A stretch of 57,830 nt of DNA from Candidatus Omnitrophota bacterium (GCA_903884815.1 CAISGE010000068.1:1-57830); one strand, 5' to 3'; shown: positions 23,874 through 32,565, counted from the first letter of the stretch. The notes: generated by a model not told the origin, from the letters alone. Program-made: numbers and translations.

Positions 23874-25098
23874 ATACGGTCAAGCAAAGTACGGGAAGTT
23901 CAAGTATGGACCCTCAGACACCGGGTTCCAGTTCAAGGTCCAGCTCTCGGACTCTTCCGGGGTGGTGCAGACGTTACTGAATAATGAGCTCGTTTCGCTT
24001 GATTGGAATTATAAGGCCGAGGGCGGGTGCGACAAATTCAAGTGCGTGCTGAAACGCGCTTTCGGGAATCTCGTGGGACTCACCGCGACGAACCAGAAAG
24101 AGATCTATGATTTCCAGATATGGATCACGTCATCCTTCGGCGGCACCTCGACTCTTTATTACCGGGGATATATTTCAAGTATCCGTCCGAGTCTCACGGA
24201 CTCCGAGCAAACGACCATCGACGGATACGGATATTCCCAGAGGCTTCAGGATCTGATCGTGCATGACGGGACCGGAGCGCCGAAGGTATACAAAAGCTCC
24301 ACGATCTCAGGCGTCATGACCTCGCTCATAAACGATTTCATCGTTCCGAATACTCCGATCACGGCGGGGACGATTGACACGTTCTCGACCGCTGTGGTCT
24401 CGATAAAGTTCAATGACTCGGTGTGGGATGCCATATCGAAACTTGCCGAGATCGTCGGCGCGGAGTGGGGCGTCGATAGATCGCGCCAGCTCTATTTCCG
24501 TGCTCCAGCAACTTCCCCGAGCGTATGGTGGCTCATCGGAAAAGACATCGGAAAGATTGACGACGAGTTTGATTATTCCGGGATCATCAATCAAGTGATC
24601 GTAGAAGGCGGGGACATCGACGACGGAAAAGGAACGGGGGACACGGTCCCTTATCGCTATATCAAGACGGACACGGCGTCCGTCGCGGCGTTCGGCGTGA
24701 AGCAGAAACGGATCAGCAATTCCTCAGTTGTAGATAGCACCGTTGCGGATAAGCTCGCAACCTCGATCCTTGCGATTTACAACACGTTTCAGAGGAATAT
24801 GTCGCTCACGCTTCCTTTTAACAAGTCAATGATAGAAAGCGCCACTCCGCTCCCAAGAGTGGTGATCGATGACAACTCACTTCCGGTCAGGCATAAGTAT
24901 GGGACGTTTAAGTATGGCACTACTGGATATCACTACACCGGACTCACTGATAACCGTATTGACTCGATCTCCTACTCGCTAAAGGACGCATCGCTCGACA
25001 CTTACGTCGAGCTGAACTACGGGAAACCGGACGTGACAGATCGTTTTGAAGAATTGCAATTCAACCTTGAACAGCAGCGTCAAGCTGCGGGAGTGTAA
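23863..25098 (+). CDS. Tail hub / baseplate protein
   Basis: Protein of 411 aa following Dit, in the place of the Tal or gp27-like hub. Beta-rich N-terminus with a WNYKAEGGCDKFKCVLKR segment, then helices (SGVMTSLINDFIVPN), and a YSLKDASLDTYVELNYGKP tail typical of the gp27-like baseplate fold. KYGKFKYG (residues 9-16) at the N-terminus and KYGTFKYG near residue 349 form a repeated aromatic motif. It probably closes the tail tube and carries receptor-binding proteins. Confidence 0.7.
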   Translation: MGLRYGQAKYGKFKYGPSDTGFQFKVQLSDSSGVVQTLLNNELVSLDWNYKAEGGCDKFKCVLKRAFGNLVGLTATNQKEIYDFQIWITSSFGGTSTLYYRGYISSIRPSLTDSEQTTIDGYGYSQRLQDLIVHDGTGAPKVYKSSTISGVMTSLINDFIVPNTPITAGTIDTFSTAVVSIKFNDSVWDAISKLAEIVGAEWGVDRSRQLYFRAPATSPSVWWLIGKDIGKIDDEFDYSGIINQVIVEGGDIDDGKGTGDTVPYRYIKTDTASVAAFGVKQKRISNSSVVDSTVADKLATSILAIYNTFQRNMSLTLPFNKSMIESATPLPRVVIDDNSLPVRHKYGTFKYGTTGYHYTGLTDNRIDSISYSLKDASLDTYVELNYGKPDVTDRFEELQFNLEQQRQAAGV

Positions 25099-25100
25099 CC

Positions 25101-25733
25101 ATGAAGAAGTTTTTGATAGCGTTCTTGCTTATTCCGTCTCTTGCGTTCGGAGCTGCGTCCTATCCGACGTCCGTCAAGTCTTTCACAACGAAAGTGGACA
25201 ACGTGGACGATGTGATGGCCGCAGACATCAACGGTCTCCAGGACGAGGTTGTGGCAGTGGAGACTGCGCTCGGTGTCGGTAAGTCGACATCCGTGATTCA
25301 GGTTGTGAATTATCAGACCGGAACAAGAGCCTCGGGTTCAACTACAATTCCGCAAGATAATACAATTCCTCAGAACAACGAGGGTGACGAGTACATGACT
25401 CTCGCTATCACCCCTAAGAGTTCTACAAACGTATTGAAAGTGGACGTTACGGGATTCTTTTATAAGTCCGGAGCTGCTGGAAATATAGTGGCAGTTCTTT
25501 TTAGGGATAGCACAGCTAATGCCGTAGCGTGCATGAGCACATACGATGCTGGTGGTGTTGCGAACAATATTAAATTCTCTTACTACGTAGTGGCTGGGTC
25601 GACGAGCGCAACCACTTTTAAAGTTAGAGCCGGAGCTGACACATCGGGAGTGGTCTTTAATGGGCAATCGGCAGCTTCATATTACGGTGGAGTTATAGCT
25701 TCCACCATAACCATCACCGAATACAAGGCATAA
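25101..25733 (+). CDS. Tail-fibre-like protein with Sec signal peptide
   Basis: Protein of 210 aa. The N-terminus MKKFLIAFLLIPSLAFGA is a good signal peptide. Then SYPTSVKSFTTKVDNVDDV and IN-LQDEVVAVETALG, a module seen at phage fibre N-termini, and a C-terminal jelly-roll-like domain (QDNTIPQNNEGDEYMTLAI, TPKSSTNVLKVDV) of the receptor-binding kind. A signal peptide on a phage fibre is unexpected, since virions assemble in the cytoplasm. Confidence 0.65.
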   Translation: MKKFLIAFLLIPSLAFGAASYPTSVKSFTTKVDNVDDVMAADINGLQDEVVAVETALGVGKSTSVIQVVNYQTGTRASGSTTIPQDNTIPQNNEGDEYMTLAITPKSSTNVLKVDVTGFFYKSGAAGNIVAVLFRDSTANAVACMSTYDAGGVANNIKFSYYVVAGSTSATTFKVRAGADTSGVVFNGQSAASYYGGVIASTITITEYKA

Positions 25734-25742
25734 GGAGCCACC

Positions 25743-26255
25743 ATGAAAAAACTACTTTTAAGTTACATTTTTCTTGCTGCGATATCTTCCCAAGCGTTCG
25801 CCGTTGACACGACGATCAGCGGGATCGATCTCACGGATAAGCAAGTCAGTCAGGCTGAGACGCTCAAGTCCGATGTCGTGAAGGGGATCGCTTCGTGGCC
25901 TTCCGAGCACAAGGTGGTCGTAGTCTCGACCAGGGATCTGACCGAGGGTGAAGTGGCCACTCTCCACACTCAGCTTCTCGCGCTCCCAGACGAGATGTCG
26001 AAGTCCGCTATAGAAGCGCAGTTCAGCTTCAAGACGCTCATGGGGCGGTTCAATCAGACGCTTCCAGCCGCATCCATGCTTCGCCTGGCGCCGTATGCCG
26101 GAGCACTCGAGAGCTTCGTCGAGTGGAAGAACTGGCTCGGGATCAAGAATTTTCTGATCGGGCTTCATCAAGTCGGGACGTTGACGGACGAGGACCAGAC
26201 AATCATCAATTCCTGCTTTGCGGAGCAGGGAATCGATCTCGACAGCGTGGCCTAA
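25743..26255 (+). CDS. Exported protein of unknown function in the fibre cluster
   Basis: Protein of 170 aa with a clear signal peptide (MKKLLLSYIFLAAISSQAFA). The mature part is helical (SEHKVVVVSTRDLTEGEVATL, MSKSAIEAQFSFKTLMGRF). No family recognised. AAGGAGCCACC gives a strong start 9 nt after the previous gene. Confidence 0.55.
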   Translation: MKKLLLSYIFLAAISSQAFAVDTTISGIDLTDKQVSQAETLKSDVVKGIASWPSEHKVVVVSTRDLTEGEVATLHTQLLALPDEMSKSAIEAQFSFKTLMGRFNQTLPAASMLRLAPYAGALESFVEWKNWLGIKNFLIGLHQVGTLTDEDQTIINSCFAEQGIDLDSVA

Positions 26256-26256
26256 G

Positions 26257-26667
26257 ATGACGGACGTTGTGGTTCACGGAGGACAGACGAATCGAGTTTC
26301 CGTGAGCCACTCAGATCAGATGGTGGTCGGCCGAATCGTTTTCAACCCGATCAGGATCACGATGCCGCAACGGACGGTCCAGATCCCGAGCGGTGCTCAT
26401 GTCGTAACAAGCGAAAGAACGGTGAAGGAATTGGATACAGCACGAATGATAAGCGGGGAGACACCGACACCGGCAGCGAATGGAGTGGCTCAGGTATTCA
26501 CGACCGCGCACCCTTATGTCGCAGGCTCGCTTCACGTAACACGAGGCTCTTTAAGGATGTATCCGACGGCAGACTACACTGAGACATCGCCGTCAGCGGG
26601 GACTTTCACGATGGTGATCGCCCCGGAAACTGTGGAACCGATTATGGTGGATTATGTTAAAGCATGA
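26257..26667 (+). CDS. Tail or fibre accessory protein
   Basis: ATG 26257 lies 1 nt after the previous stop. The 136-aa product has a short N-terminal part and then a domain (FTTAHPYVAGSLHVTRGSL, YPTADYTETS, then FTMVIAPETVEP) seen in phage fibre and spike proteins as an appended beta domain. It is the only gene of this run without a signal peptide. Overlaps the next gene by ATGA. Confidence 0.5.
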   Translation: MTDVVVHGGQTNRVSVSHSDQMVVGRIVFNPIRITMPQRTVQIPSGAHVVTSERTVKELDTARMISGETPTPAANGVAQVFTTAHPYVAGSLHVTRGSLRMYPTADYTETSPSAGTFTMVIAPETVEPIMVDYVKA

Positions 26668-27308
26668 GACTCTCTCTCGGTAAAAACTTCATCACTTCAC
26701 TGTTGGTCGGACTTCTTCTATGCTCTTCTGCACTTGCCGTGGATCCCACGGCAAAGCGTATCCAGACGGATGTCTCCGCATTCAACAAGAACCTTTCATC
26801 GTCAGATACCACGGTCCAGAAGGCTTTAGAGACACTCGACGATATGACGGCGGGTATCTCAGACGCTCCATCTGACGGAACGACATACGGACGGAAGGAT
26901 GGATCTTGGACTGGAATTTCTTTCGCTTTGGAGAAGAACGCTCCCGCTACAAAAACCATTGTTTTTTACGGGGATTATCGGGGGCAATACGTTTTTAGTT
27001 CGGTGAAGAAACTCCCTTATCAGGAAAACGGTGCGGGGATAACGATTACCTCGATCACCGTCAGCTCCGATGTTACGCCCACGACTCAACTTAATCTCTC
27101 AATAAATTACTGCGATGCTCAAGTCACGAACTTCCCCGGAGCGAACATCGTGAATCTCTCGACTTTTACGACCACGGCGGGAGCGTATTCATCTGGAGCT
27201 ATTTCTTATCAAGTACCAAGCGGACACCCCTTGTACGTCCTCTTTAACGCCGATCCGACCGATTTCGGAATCCCGTGGCAACTCAAGCTTACTTACACGG
27301 TAAACTGA
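26664..27308 (+). CDS. Fibre-like protein with signal peptide
   Basis: Protein of 214 aa. FITSLLVGLLLCSSALA makes a signal peptide. The mature part carries NLSSSDTTVQKALETLDDM and DAPSDGTTYGRKDGSW, short segments typical of phage tail fibres, then a beta-rich C-terminal domain (SITVSSDVTPTTQLNLSIN). Its stop overlaps the next start (TGATG). Confidence 0.6.
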   Translation: MRLSLGKNFITSLLVGLLLCSSALAVDPTAKRIQTDVSAFNKNLSSSDTTVQKALETLDDMTAGISDAPSDGTTYGRKDGSWTGISFALEKNAPATKTIVFYGDYRGQYVFSSVKKLPYQENGAGITITSITVSSDVTPTTQLNLSINYCDAQVTNFPGANIVNLSTFTTTAGAYSSGAISYQVPSGHPLYVLFNADPTDFGIPWQLKLTYTVN

Positions 27309-29374
27309 TGAAGAAACTTCTCCTAATTTTGGCGATATTAGTAGGTTTTAGTATTTGCTCTATACAAAATGCCTTCGCAACGACCTACACGGCGGGAGCG
27401 GGAGGCGGTAACTGGTCAGCAGCGGCAACGTGGGGAGGCGGTGGATTTCCGGGTGCGGCAGATACAGCCGTTTTAAATGCCACTTCTGGATCGGTAACGG
27501 TTGACGTTCCCTCAACCTGCCTCAACCTTACGGCAACAAATTACAATACCAACCTCGTAATGACCTCAACTCTCACGATGGCAACGGGCGGGACGTGCAT
27601 ACTTCCTTCTGGTGCATCGGGACAGCTCACTGGGACAGGAGCGTTAATTCTGAATGGGACAAATGGACTTACTACGAATAATAAAGCTATCCCTGCGCTC
27701 ACATACGGAGTGGCTGGGACAAAGACTGTCTCTGGAACCTCGGACGTTACTGGACTTTTTACTGTAAGTAATGCGACCACGCAGACAGGCGGTGTTATAA
27801 ATGTAAAAGGCGGGATGCTGTTGAATGCGAACTTGGCAGGTTCATCGACCATTGCCATTTATGCGGGAATGATGTCAGGGAATGGGATTATCTCCGTCAA
27901 CGCAACTCCTTTTTATGGAAGCGGAGCAGTAACGATAGCGGGGGGTATCACTCTCCCAATGTTTGACCATGTTACGAATTCCTACACTGGGACATTCACA
28001 ATTAACAGTGGTGTTCTTTTTGTGGTGACTGGGACGGTGACTCTAAATCCGTCCGCAACTTACGTTTCTGGAGGGGCTGGGGCTTCATTGAGGCTTGGAG
28101 GTTCTATTGGTTATAACATGAAGTCAAATGGCGTTCATTGTCCGTGGGATATTTCTTTTAACACTTCAGCGACAAAGACTCTTTCGGATAACTGGACGAT
28201 TGACGGTCAATGCACGTTCTTGACTAGTGCGGGCGTTTTGAATGGAGCAACCTTAATCACCAATAACAATCTAATCTTGGGAACCGGAGTTTCTGGAACG
28301 ACTGTCATTCAGAGAAGCGGCGGTGCGTGGACAACAACGGGAGCCTATGCCGTTGCCAATCCTATGACATTTGTCGGGGACTCAACCGCAACGGGAACGG
28401 TATACATCGGAGGGGCGGCGAATAACACTTATACCTACACGAGAGGAACGGTGTCTTTTGCGACCATTCTTCTCGCAGGAAACGCTCAGCTTTCTGGATG
28501 GAATAATATTACGATTACTTCTTTTGGGAATTCCGCTACCGCTACAGCCACAATAGATTCAGACATCACAATGAGCGGAGCCTTGGGTATTTCAGCGGCA
28601 ACTCTTACCGTAAATGGTGCGTTCCATGTTTATTTCGGTGGGAACTTTGGCCCGTCCTCAGGCTCGTGCGGAATTGCGGGAACCGCAGAGTTTATTATGA
28701 ATGGAACAGGGGCTTGGGGCAACTCGTCTTTAACGATGAATGGGAAACTGACCATCAATACGTCGGGAACAGTCACTATCGGAAACTGCGTTATGCAGAC
28801 GAACGGGACTTTGAAATATGTGGCGGGGACAATCGTAAATGCAAGCGGGTCTAACTATATAAATTTGTACTCTTCAAATACGCTCGACGTTTCTACCATG
28901 CCTGTATTCTGGAACATCCTCTACATCACGAATACGGGGACTTACACCTTAGCCTCTGACCTTCATGCCAATGAAATCAAATTCGTGGCAGCCTATACGG
29001 CAACATGGTCGGGAGCGTTCAATATCTACTGCACAAACCTTAACAGCGTGGCGGCGGGTACGGGCGGTTGCGTATTCAAGATTCCTGATGGTAAGACACT
29101 TACGGTTTCCTCGGGGATTGATTTCGTTGCGAACAAGGGAACGACAAACACCATTTCATCAAACACCAACGGCGTTAAATCCTACTTAAACTGGACGAAC
29201 GCTTATTACACGAATATGTTTATCACCAGAACGAATTTCACGGACATCGACGCTTCTGGTTCCACGCTCCCCATTTACACCTATAACTCTGGCTCGTCGA
29301 TTACTCGGTGCGTGAAGGTTTATTTCTTAAGCGGCTACAGCATAAACGGCGGCACGACCGTCACAAACTTTTAG
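27308..29374 (+). CDS. Large beta-helix surface or spike protein with signal peptide
   Basis: ATG 27308 is preferred to the frame from 27275. The 688-aa product begins with a signal peptide (LLLILAILVGFSICSIQNAFA) and then TYTAGAGGGNWSAAATWGGG, an opening common in autotransporter-like proteins. The rest is low in charge and rich in Thr, Gly, Ser and Asn, fitting a right-handed beta-helix. It may be a tail spike, or a prophage-encoded adhesin put on the cell surface. No autotransporter barrel is present at the C-terminus. Confidence 0.6.
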   Translation: MKKLLLILAILVGFSICSIQNAFATTYTAGAGGGNWSAAATWGGGGFPGAADTAVLNATSGSVTVDVPSTCLNLTATNYNTNLVMTSTLTMATGGTCILPSGASGQLTGTGALILNGTNGLTTNNKAIPALTYGVAGTKTVSGTSDVTGLFTVSNATTQTGGVINVKGGMLLNANLAGSSTIAIYAGMMSGNGIISVNATPFYGSGAVTIAGGITLPMFDHVTNSYTGTFTINSGVLFVVTGTVTLNPSATYVSGGAGASLRLGGSIGYNMKSNGVHCPWDISFNTSATKTLSDNWTIDGQCTFLTSAGVLNGATLITNNNLILGTGVSGTTVIQRSGGAWTTTGAYAVANPMTFVGDSTATGTVYIGGAANNTYTYTRGTVSFATILLAGNAQLSGWNNITITSFGNSATATATIDSDITMSGALGISAATLTVNGAFHVYFGGNFGPSSGSCGIAGTAEFIMNGTGAWGNSSLTMNGKLTINTSGTVTIGNCVMQTNGTLKYVAGTIVNASGSNYINLYSSNTLDVSTMPVFWNILYITNTGTYTLASDLHANEIKFVAAYTATWSGAFNIYCTNLNSVAAGTGGCVFKIPDGKTLTVSSGIDFVANKGTTNTISSNTNGVKSYLNWTNAYYTNMFITRTNFTDIDASGSTLPIYTYNSGSSITRCVKVYFLSGYSINGGTTVTNF

Positions 29375-29382
29375 GGGGCATC

Positions 29383-29718
29383 ATGTCTATCTTTTTGGAT
29401 AACGAGCAACTGACTGGAGCGGAGGCGGGCATTGATAACGCCAGAACCATCATTAAGGCGCACACAACAAGGCTTCGGGATGATATCGCCGATCAAGTTT
29501 TGTACCTATTTAATATGATCTGGAATCATCCTCGTTTTTCCGCGCCTGAGATCATCGAATCTTTCGGAACGGACGGGGCTTCGCTGTTTATTCTCTGCAC
29601 GACACTTCAGAATTTGCTTAAAAGCATCGATCCCGATTGGGTATGGCTCTCTCCTGATCCGAAGTGGAATATCTCAATCGCTCAAGACGGAACGGTGACC
29701 GTAGTGGGCGTCGTGTGA
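29383..29718 (+). CDS. Hypothetical phage protein
   Basis: ATG 29383 follows AGGGGGCATC. The 111-aa product has SIFLDNEQLTGAEAGIDNA and a FGTDGASLFILCTTLQNLL helix, followed by DPDWVWLSPDPKWNISIAQDG. A recurring protein near the end of tail modules; role unknown. It overlaps the next gene by GTGA. Confidence 0.5.
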   Translation: MSIFLDNEQLTGAEAGIDNARTIIKAHTTRLRDDIADQVLYLFNMIWNHPRFSAPEIIESFGTDGASLFILCTTLQNLLKSIDPDWVWLSPDPKWNISIAQDGTVTVVGVV

Positions 29719-30011
29719 CACACAAGGAGCAAGACGTTTGCCTGAGAGAATATTCTTGGAATGCCGTCAACACCTTCATGGTAGAGACTGAGACATTCCG
29801 CAAGGGATTGAATAAAACTCTCCAAAGCATCCAGACCGGGATAGGGGCCGTCATCCTTGTGATCCTGATCCCCTGCATCATGATGATTCTCTGGTTCGGA
29901 AAGATGAACGAGCGGGTGGATAGATGCGTTGCTGATATCGCTGAACTAAAAGGACAATTCCATTCTCACGAGATCAAGGATGACAAAGCCTATGAGCGGA
30001 CTCTGCGATAA
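29715..30011 (+). CDS. Single-pass membrane protein, possible holin-like or spanin-like
   Basis: GTG 29715 overlaps the previous TGA; a longer frame starts at 29664. The 98-aa product has one membrane segment (AVILVILIPCIMMILWF) flanked by a helix and a charged coiled-coil tail (MNERVDRCVADIAELKGQF). The location at the end of late genes fits a lysis role, but no endolysin is seen and the type is also common in unrelated phage proteins. Confidence 0.5.
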   Translation: MTHKEQDVCLREYSWNAVNTFMVETETFRKGLNKTLQSIQTGIGAVILVILIPCIMMILWFGKMNERVDRCVADIAELKGQFHSHEIKDDKAYERTLR

Positions 30012-30195
30012 GTGCGGGAAGGAATATTTCGTTTCGTGCCACGATTGTTACCATCGGCTTTCTATGGTGTATCACTCGTGCAAGAAACTGCTCGTTCTCT
30101 TGACCGACGAGTACCCGGAGGAACGGGCAGAGCTTTTAAGTTTGAAACACTTTTACGAGGATAAGGTTATAGCCAACCAATCGAAGGAGGGTTGA
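29992..30195 (+). CDS. Small zinc-ribbon protein
   Basis: ATG 29992 preferred to 29980 because AAGGA lies 11 nt upstream. The 67-aa product has CDKC near residue 5 and CHDC about 12 residues later, a short metal-binding ribbon, then helices (LLVLLTDEYPEERAELLSL). It overlaps the membrane protein gene by 20 nt. Confidence 0.45.
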   Translation: MSGLCDKCGKEYFVSCHDCYHRLSMVYHSCKKLLVLLTDEYPEERAELLSLKHFYEDKVIANQSKEG

Positions 30196-30196
30196 T

Positions 30197-30439
30197 ATGT
30201 TCGGAATCGAAGGAAGTATCACCAAAGGAGTGGGTGACGCAATCGTAGCGGCTCCGGGGCATCTCTTTGAAGGGATCGCGCAGGCGGTGATGTTTGTCCC
30301 GGACAAGCTCAAGGGCGCGGTTCTTTTCGGTGAGGGGATCTGGGGAGGACTGACTCCGGAGCAACAGAAGACCGTGGAGCAAGCGATAGCGAAACTGATC
30401 GTAACGGCGGCAGAGGCGTATGTTAAAAAAGGCACTTAA
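30197..30439 (+). CDS. Small hydrophobic-rich phage protein
   Basis: Protein of 80 aa with strong GAAGGAGGGTTG upstream. It has amphipathic segments (SITKGVGDAIVAAPGHLFEG, AQAVMFVPDKLKGAVLFG) and an Ala-rich helix at the end. Too polar for a classical holin. Unknown. Confidence 0.45.
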   Translation: MFGIEGSITKGVGDAIVAAPGHLFEGIAQAVMFVPDKLKGAVLFGEGIWGGLTPEQQKTVEQAIAKLIVTAAEAYVKKGT

Positions 30440-30551
30440 GGGGACGGCCAAGTTTCTTCTGTGGCTCGCACACGGTGTCCAGTATCACGAGTATGTCGAT
30501 CCAACGGACGGAAGGACTTACTATGGATTCAAATGCGATAGGAAATATTAA
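30420..30551 (+). CDS. Small basic protein (43 aa)
   Basis: ATG 30420 lies in the end of the previous gene. The product has an amphipathic helix (MLKKALKGTAKFLLWLAHG) and a Tyr-rich tail. It ends 2 nt before DUF1353. A short cationic peptide next to late genes may act at the membrane; speculative. Confidence 0.4.
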   Translation: MLKKALKGTAKFLLWLAHGVQYHEYVDPTDGRTYYGFKCDRKY

Positions 30552-30553
30552 CC

Positions 30554-30928
30554 ATGAGCAAATTCTTGACACCCCTGATTTGTCAGAAGGTGGAAGGTTC
30601 TAAGGACGAATGGGAACTGCACGAGCCGCTTCAGTATCAGTCGGATCTTGGGGGGCTGATAACTGTCGAATCCGGATATGTTACTGACTTCGCATCGACC
30701 CCACAATTTGCGTGGGCGCTCAGCTTTACGAAAGACGGGCTTTGGGACGACATAGCGGTCGTTCACGATTTTCTTTATGGCGGGAAAGTATTCGACCGGG
30801 CGAAGTGCGACGCTATTTTCCTCGAAGGGCTCAAGGTCCTGAAAGTCCCGGCGATCCAAGCCTATCCGATGTTTTGGGCCGTCAGAATGTTCGGTCAGAA
30901 GTTCTACGACGGAGCGCCTACGCCGTGA
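30554..30928 (+). CDS. DUF1353 family phage protein
   Basis: Protein of 124 aa. The pattern YVTDFASTPQFAW, then AVVHDFLYGGKVFDRAKCDAIFLEGL, matches DUF1353 (PF07087). These proteins occur in phage late regions; the conserved Asp, His and Asp suggest a metal or hydrolytic centre, but no activity is established. GTGA overlap with the HNH gene. Confidence 0.75.
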   Translation: MSKFLTPLICQKVEGSKDEWELHEPLQYQSDLGGLITVESGYVTDFASTPQFAWALSFTKDGLWDDIAVVHDFLYGGKVFDRAKCDAIFLEGLKVLKVPAIQAYPMFWAVRMFGQKFYDGAPTP

Positions 30929-31254
30929 ACCTGATCGATCACGTGCAGGGGAAATCACCCTGGGGTTCTGCGCGATCCCCGCAGTGGCCGAAGATCCGGG
31001 CCGAGCACCTAAAGCTCCAGCCCCGGTGCGCTCTTTGCGACGGTGACAAGAAACTCAACGTCCATCACAAGATGCCCTTCCACCTGGGCCCGGCGCTCGA
31101 GCTCGACCCGGCCAACCTGATCACGCTCTGCGAGGGCGGGAAGAACGTCAACTGCCACCTGGTCATAGGACACCTTTTAAATTTCCGATCATACAATCCT
31201 TCCGTGGACCGAGATGTTGTCATTTGGGCCGCGAAGGTCATGAATAGACCATAA
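30925..31254 (+). CDS. HNH endonuclease
   Basis: GTG 30925 overlaps the previous stop; the longer frame from 30712 is a shadow of DUF1353. The 109-aa product has CALCDGDKKLNVHHKMPFHL and LDPANLITLCEGG, giving the HNH core with two CxxC-like zinc half-sites. In phages such proteins support packaging or DNA cleavage. It is the last plus-strand late gene. Confidence 0.7.
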   Translation: MNLIDHVQGKSPWGSARSPQWPKIRAEHLKLQPRCALCDGDKKLNVHHKMPFHLGPALELDPANLITLCEGGKNVNCHLVIGHLLNFRSYNPSVDRDVVIWAAKVMNRP

Positions 31255-31297
31255 TCTCCGAAGTATCCCCACCGGCCCTCGCAAGGCCTCTCCGCAA

Positions 31298-31333
31298 CGC
31301 TGATCGTGGACGACGGTCGGCGTGTGTTTTTAT
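31298..31333 (+). terminator. Possible terminator of the late operon
   Basis: CGCTGATC (31298-31305) can pair with GGTCGGCG (31315-31322), an 8-bp stem with two wobble pairs, followed by TGTGTTTTTATTT. It lies between the end of the plus-strand HNH gene and the convergent gene at 31330. Confidence 0.45.
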
Positions 31334-31635
31334 TTCTTAAGAAATTTTCGATAAGAAATTCCGCCCAGGATCATGAACACGACAAAGCCTGATATCCATC
31401 CCGACGCAGCGTTGTTCGACAAACCACCAACGATGAACCCGATCAATCCCCCGGCTACCATCGAAAAGAACACAGCGACTTTATAGACACCTTCGTCGAA
31501 CTGCGCTTTCTTGATCCCCTGGGCGACGTCTTTCGCGTTGCTTTTGAATACTCCACCGGCAACGTCCGCGCCACAGTGCTTACACTTGATCGCGGCGTCC
31601 TGAATATCTTCCGCGCAAAACTGACACTTCTTCAT
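31330..31635 (-). CDS. Zinc-ribbon membrane protein
   Basis: Protein of 101 aa on the minus strand. It opens with KKCQFCAEDIQDAAIKCKHCGAD, a two-CxxC zinc ribbon, and ends with two membrane segments (VAVFFSMVAGGLIGFIVGG and GWISGFVVFMILGGISY). This fusion is common in host and phage genomes; role unknown. It lies 1 nt downstream of the next minus-strand gene, so both form one unit facing the late genes. Confidence 0.6.
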   Translation of the reverse strand: MKKCQFCAEDIQDAAIKCKHCGADVAGGVFKSNAKDVAQGIKKAQFDEGVYKVAVFFSMVAGGLIGFIVGGLSNNAASGWISGFVVFMILGGISYRKFLKK

Positions 31636-31636
31636 G

Positions 31637-32380
31637 TTATCCCCCCGTTAGATTGTGTTTTAGATGAACCATTGTAAAAAGTTGTTCCAGAATTTCATCG
31701 GCGGCGGTTCCATCTTTTGGACCGACTCCTATGATTTCTTCTTTCTTTTCAGGGTCTTGTCCTTCTTTGTTTCCCCCAAGCTGAATCATTAAAGTAAAGA
31801 TTCGTTCTGATCCTTCTTTGGTCTGGTAGCACCATAACATGTCTTTAGAGGGATCGATCGATGCGGGGAATACGTCCAGAAAAGCATCAACCCATTCTTG
31901 TCTTTGATTCGGACAAAGCCGGAAGTCTCTTGTCTTATATGCAACGAATCGATAGATAGCCGGCTTATCAAAAATCCATTCCGTCCCTTTCAGCTCTCCG
32001 AGTCTGAGCCATTGAGAATATTTCCAAAAATTCAAATCGCGACCACTTTTGCAACCAAAAGGAAAGAGGGGAATATTCGAATATCTGAGACTGAAACAAC
32101 TTCCTCTGTTCGGATCTTGACTGACCTGATCATAACAGTAGGTCCAAGATGTTAGAACTCTCGGTTGAATCACTTGTTTCCCGTTGATGATCACCCTCGT
32201 ACCTTTCCAGGAAGAGATCAATCGATAAAGCGGGATGATGGAATCGGTGTCTTTTGGGTCCCATGATATGCGGTGTTCTCCATCCTTTTCGGAGTAAGAA
32301 GAACATTTCTTGGCGAGTTCAAGAGCGCGTTTAAAGGACTTTGAAGAGGATGGGCCGAAGATGATTTCGATGGTATCCAT
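31637..32380 (-). CDS. Hypothetical protein, leaderless minus-strand prophage gene
   Basis: Protein of 247 aa. TATAAT (reading minus strand, 32389-32394) lies only 8 nt before the ATG, so the transcript probably has no leader. The sequence includes an alpha/beta part (MDTIEIIFGPSSSKSFKRAL), VIINGKQV, and a C-terminal acidic linker. I recognise no family. A separate promoter facing against the late operon suggests expression during lysogeny, perhaps as an accessory or defence gene. Confidence 0.55.
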   Translation of the reverse strand: MDTIEIIFGPSSSKSFKRALELAKKCSSYSEKDGEHRISWDPKDTDSIIPLYRLISSWKGTRVIINGKQVIQPRVLTSWTYCYDQVSQDPNRGSCFSLRYSNIPLFPFGCKSGRDLNFWKYSQWLRLGELKGTEWIFDKPAIYRFVAYKTRDFRLCPNQRQEWVDAFLDVFPASIDPSKDMLWCYQTKEGSERIFTLMIQLGGNKEGQDPEKKEEIIGVGPKDGTAADEILEQLFTMVHLKHNLTGG

Positions 32381-32388
32381 TGACCGAA

Positions 32389-32394
32389 ATTATA
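32389..32394 (-). promoter_or_regulatory. -10 element (TATAAT) of the minus-strand lysogenic unit
   Basis: On the minus strand TATAAT is followed by 8 nt and the ATG of the 247-aa gene. A -35 is weak (TTCCAC at about 18 nt). The 185-bp gap 32381-32565 is AT-rich in its left half and holds no other clear feature. Confidence 0.5.
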
Positions 32395-32565
32395 ATGTTA
32401 TTCTGAATTATTGTGGAAATATTTTTTGAAACAGAATCCGACACACGCTGTAGGACAGACGGAACAAAACCCGACGATTTACCCCACAGTATGACAGATT
32501 CTGTTATTTTCCCCTATACAAATACGAACCACGCAATTTGACAGATCGGGGGTAGTGTGTCAGGT

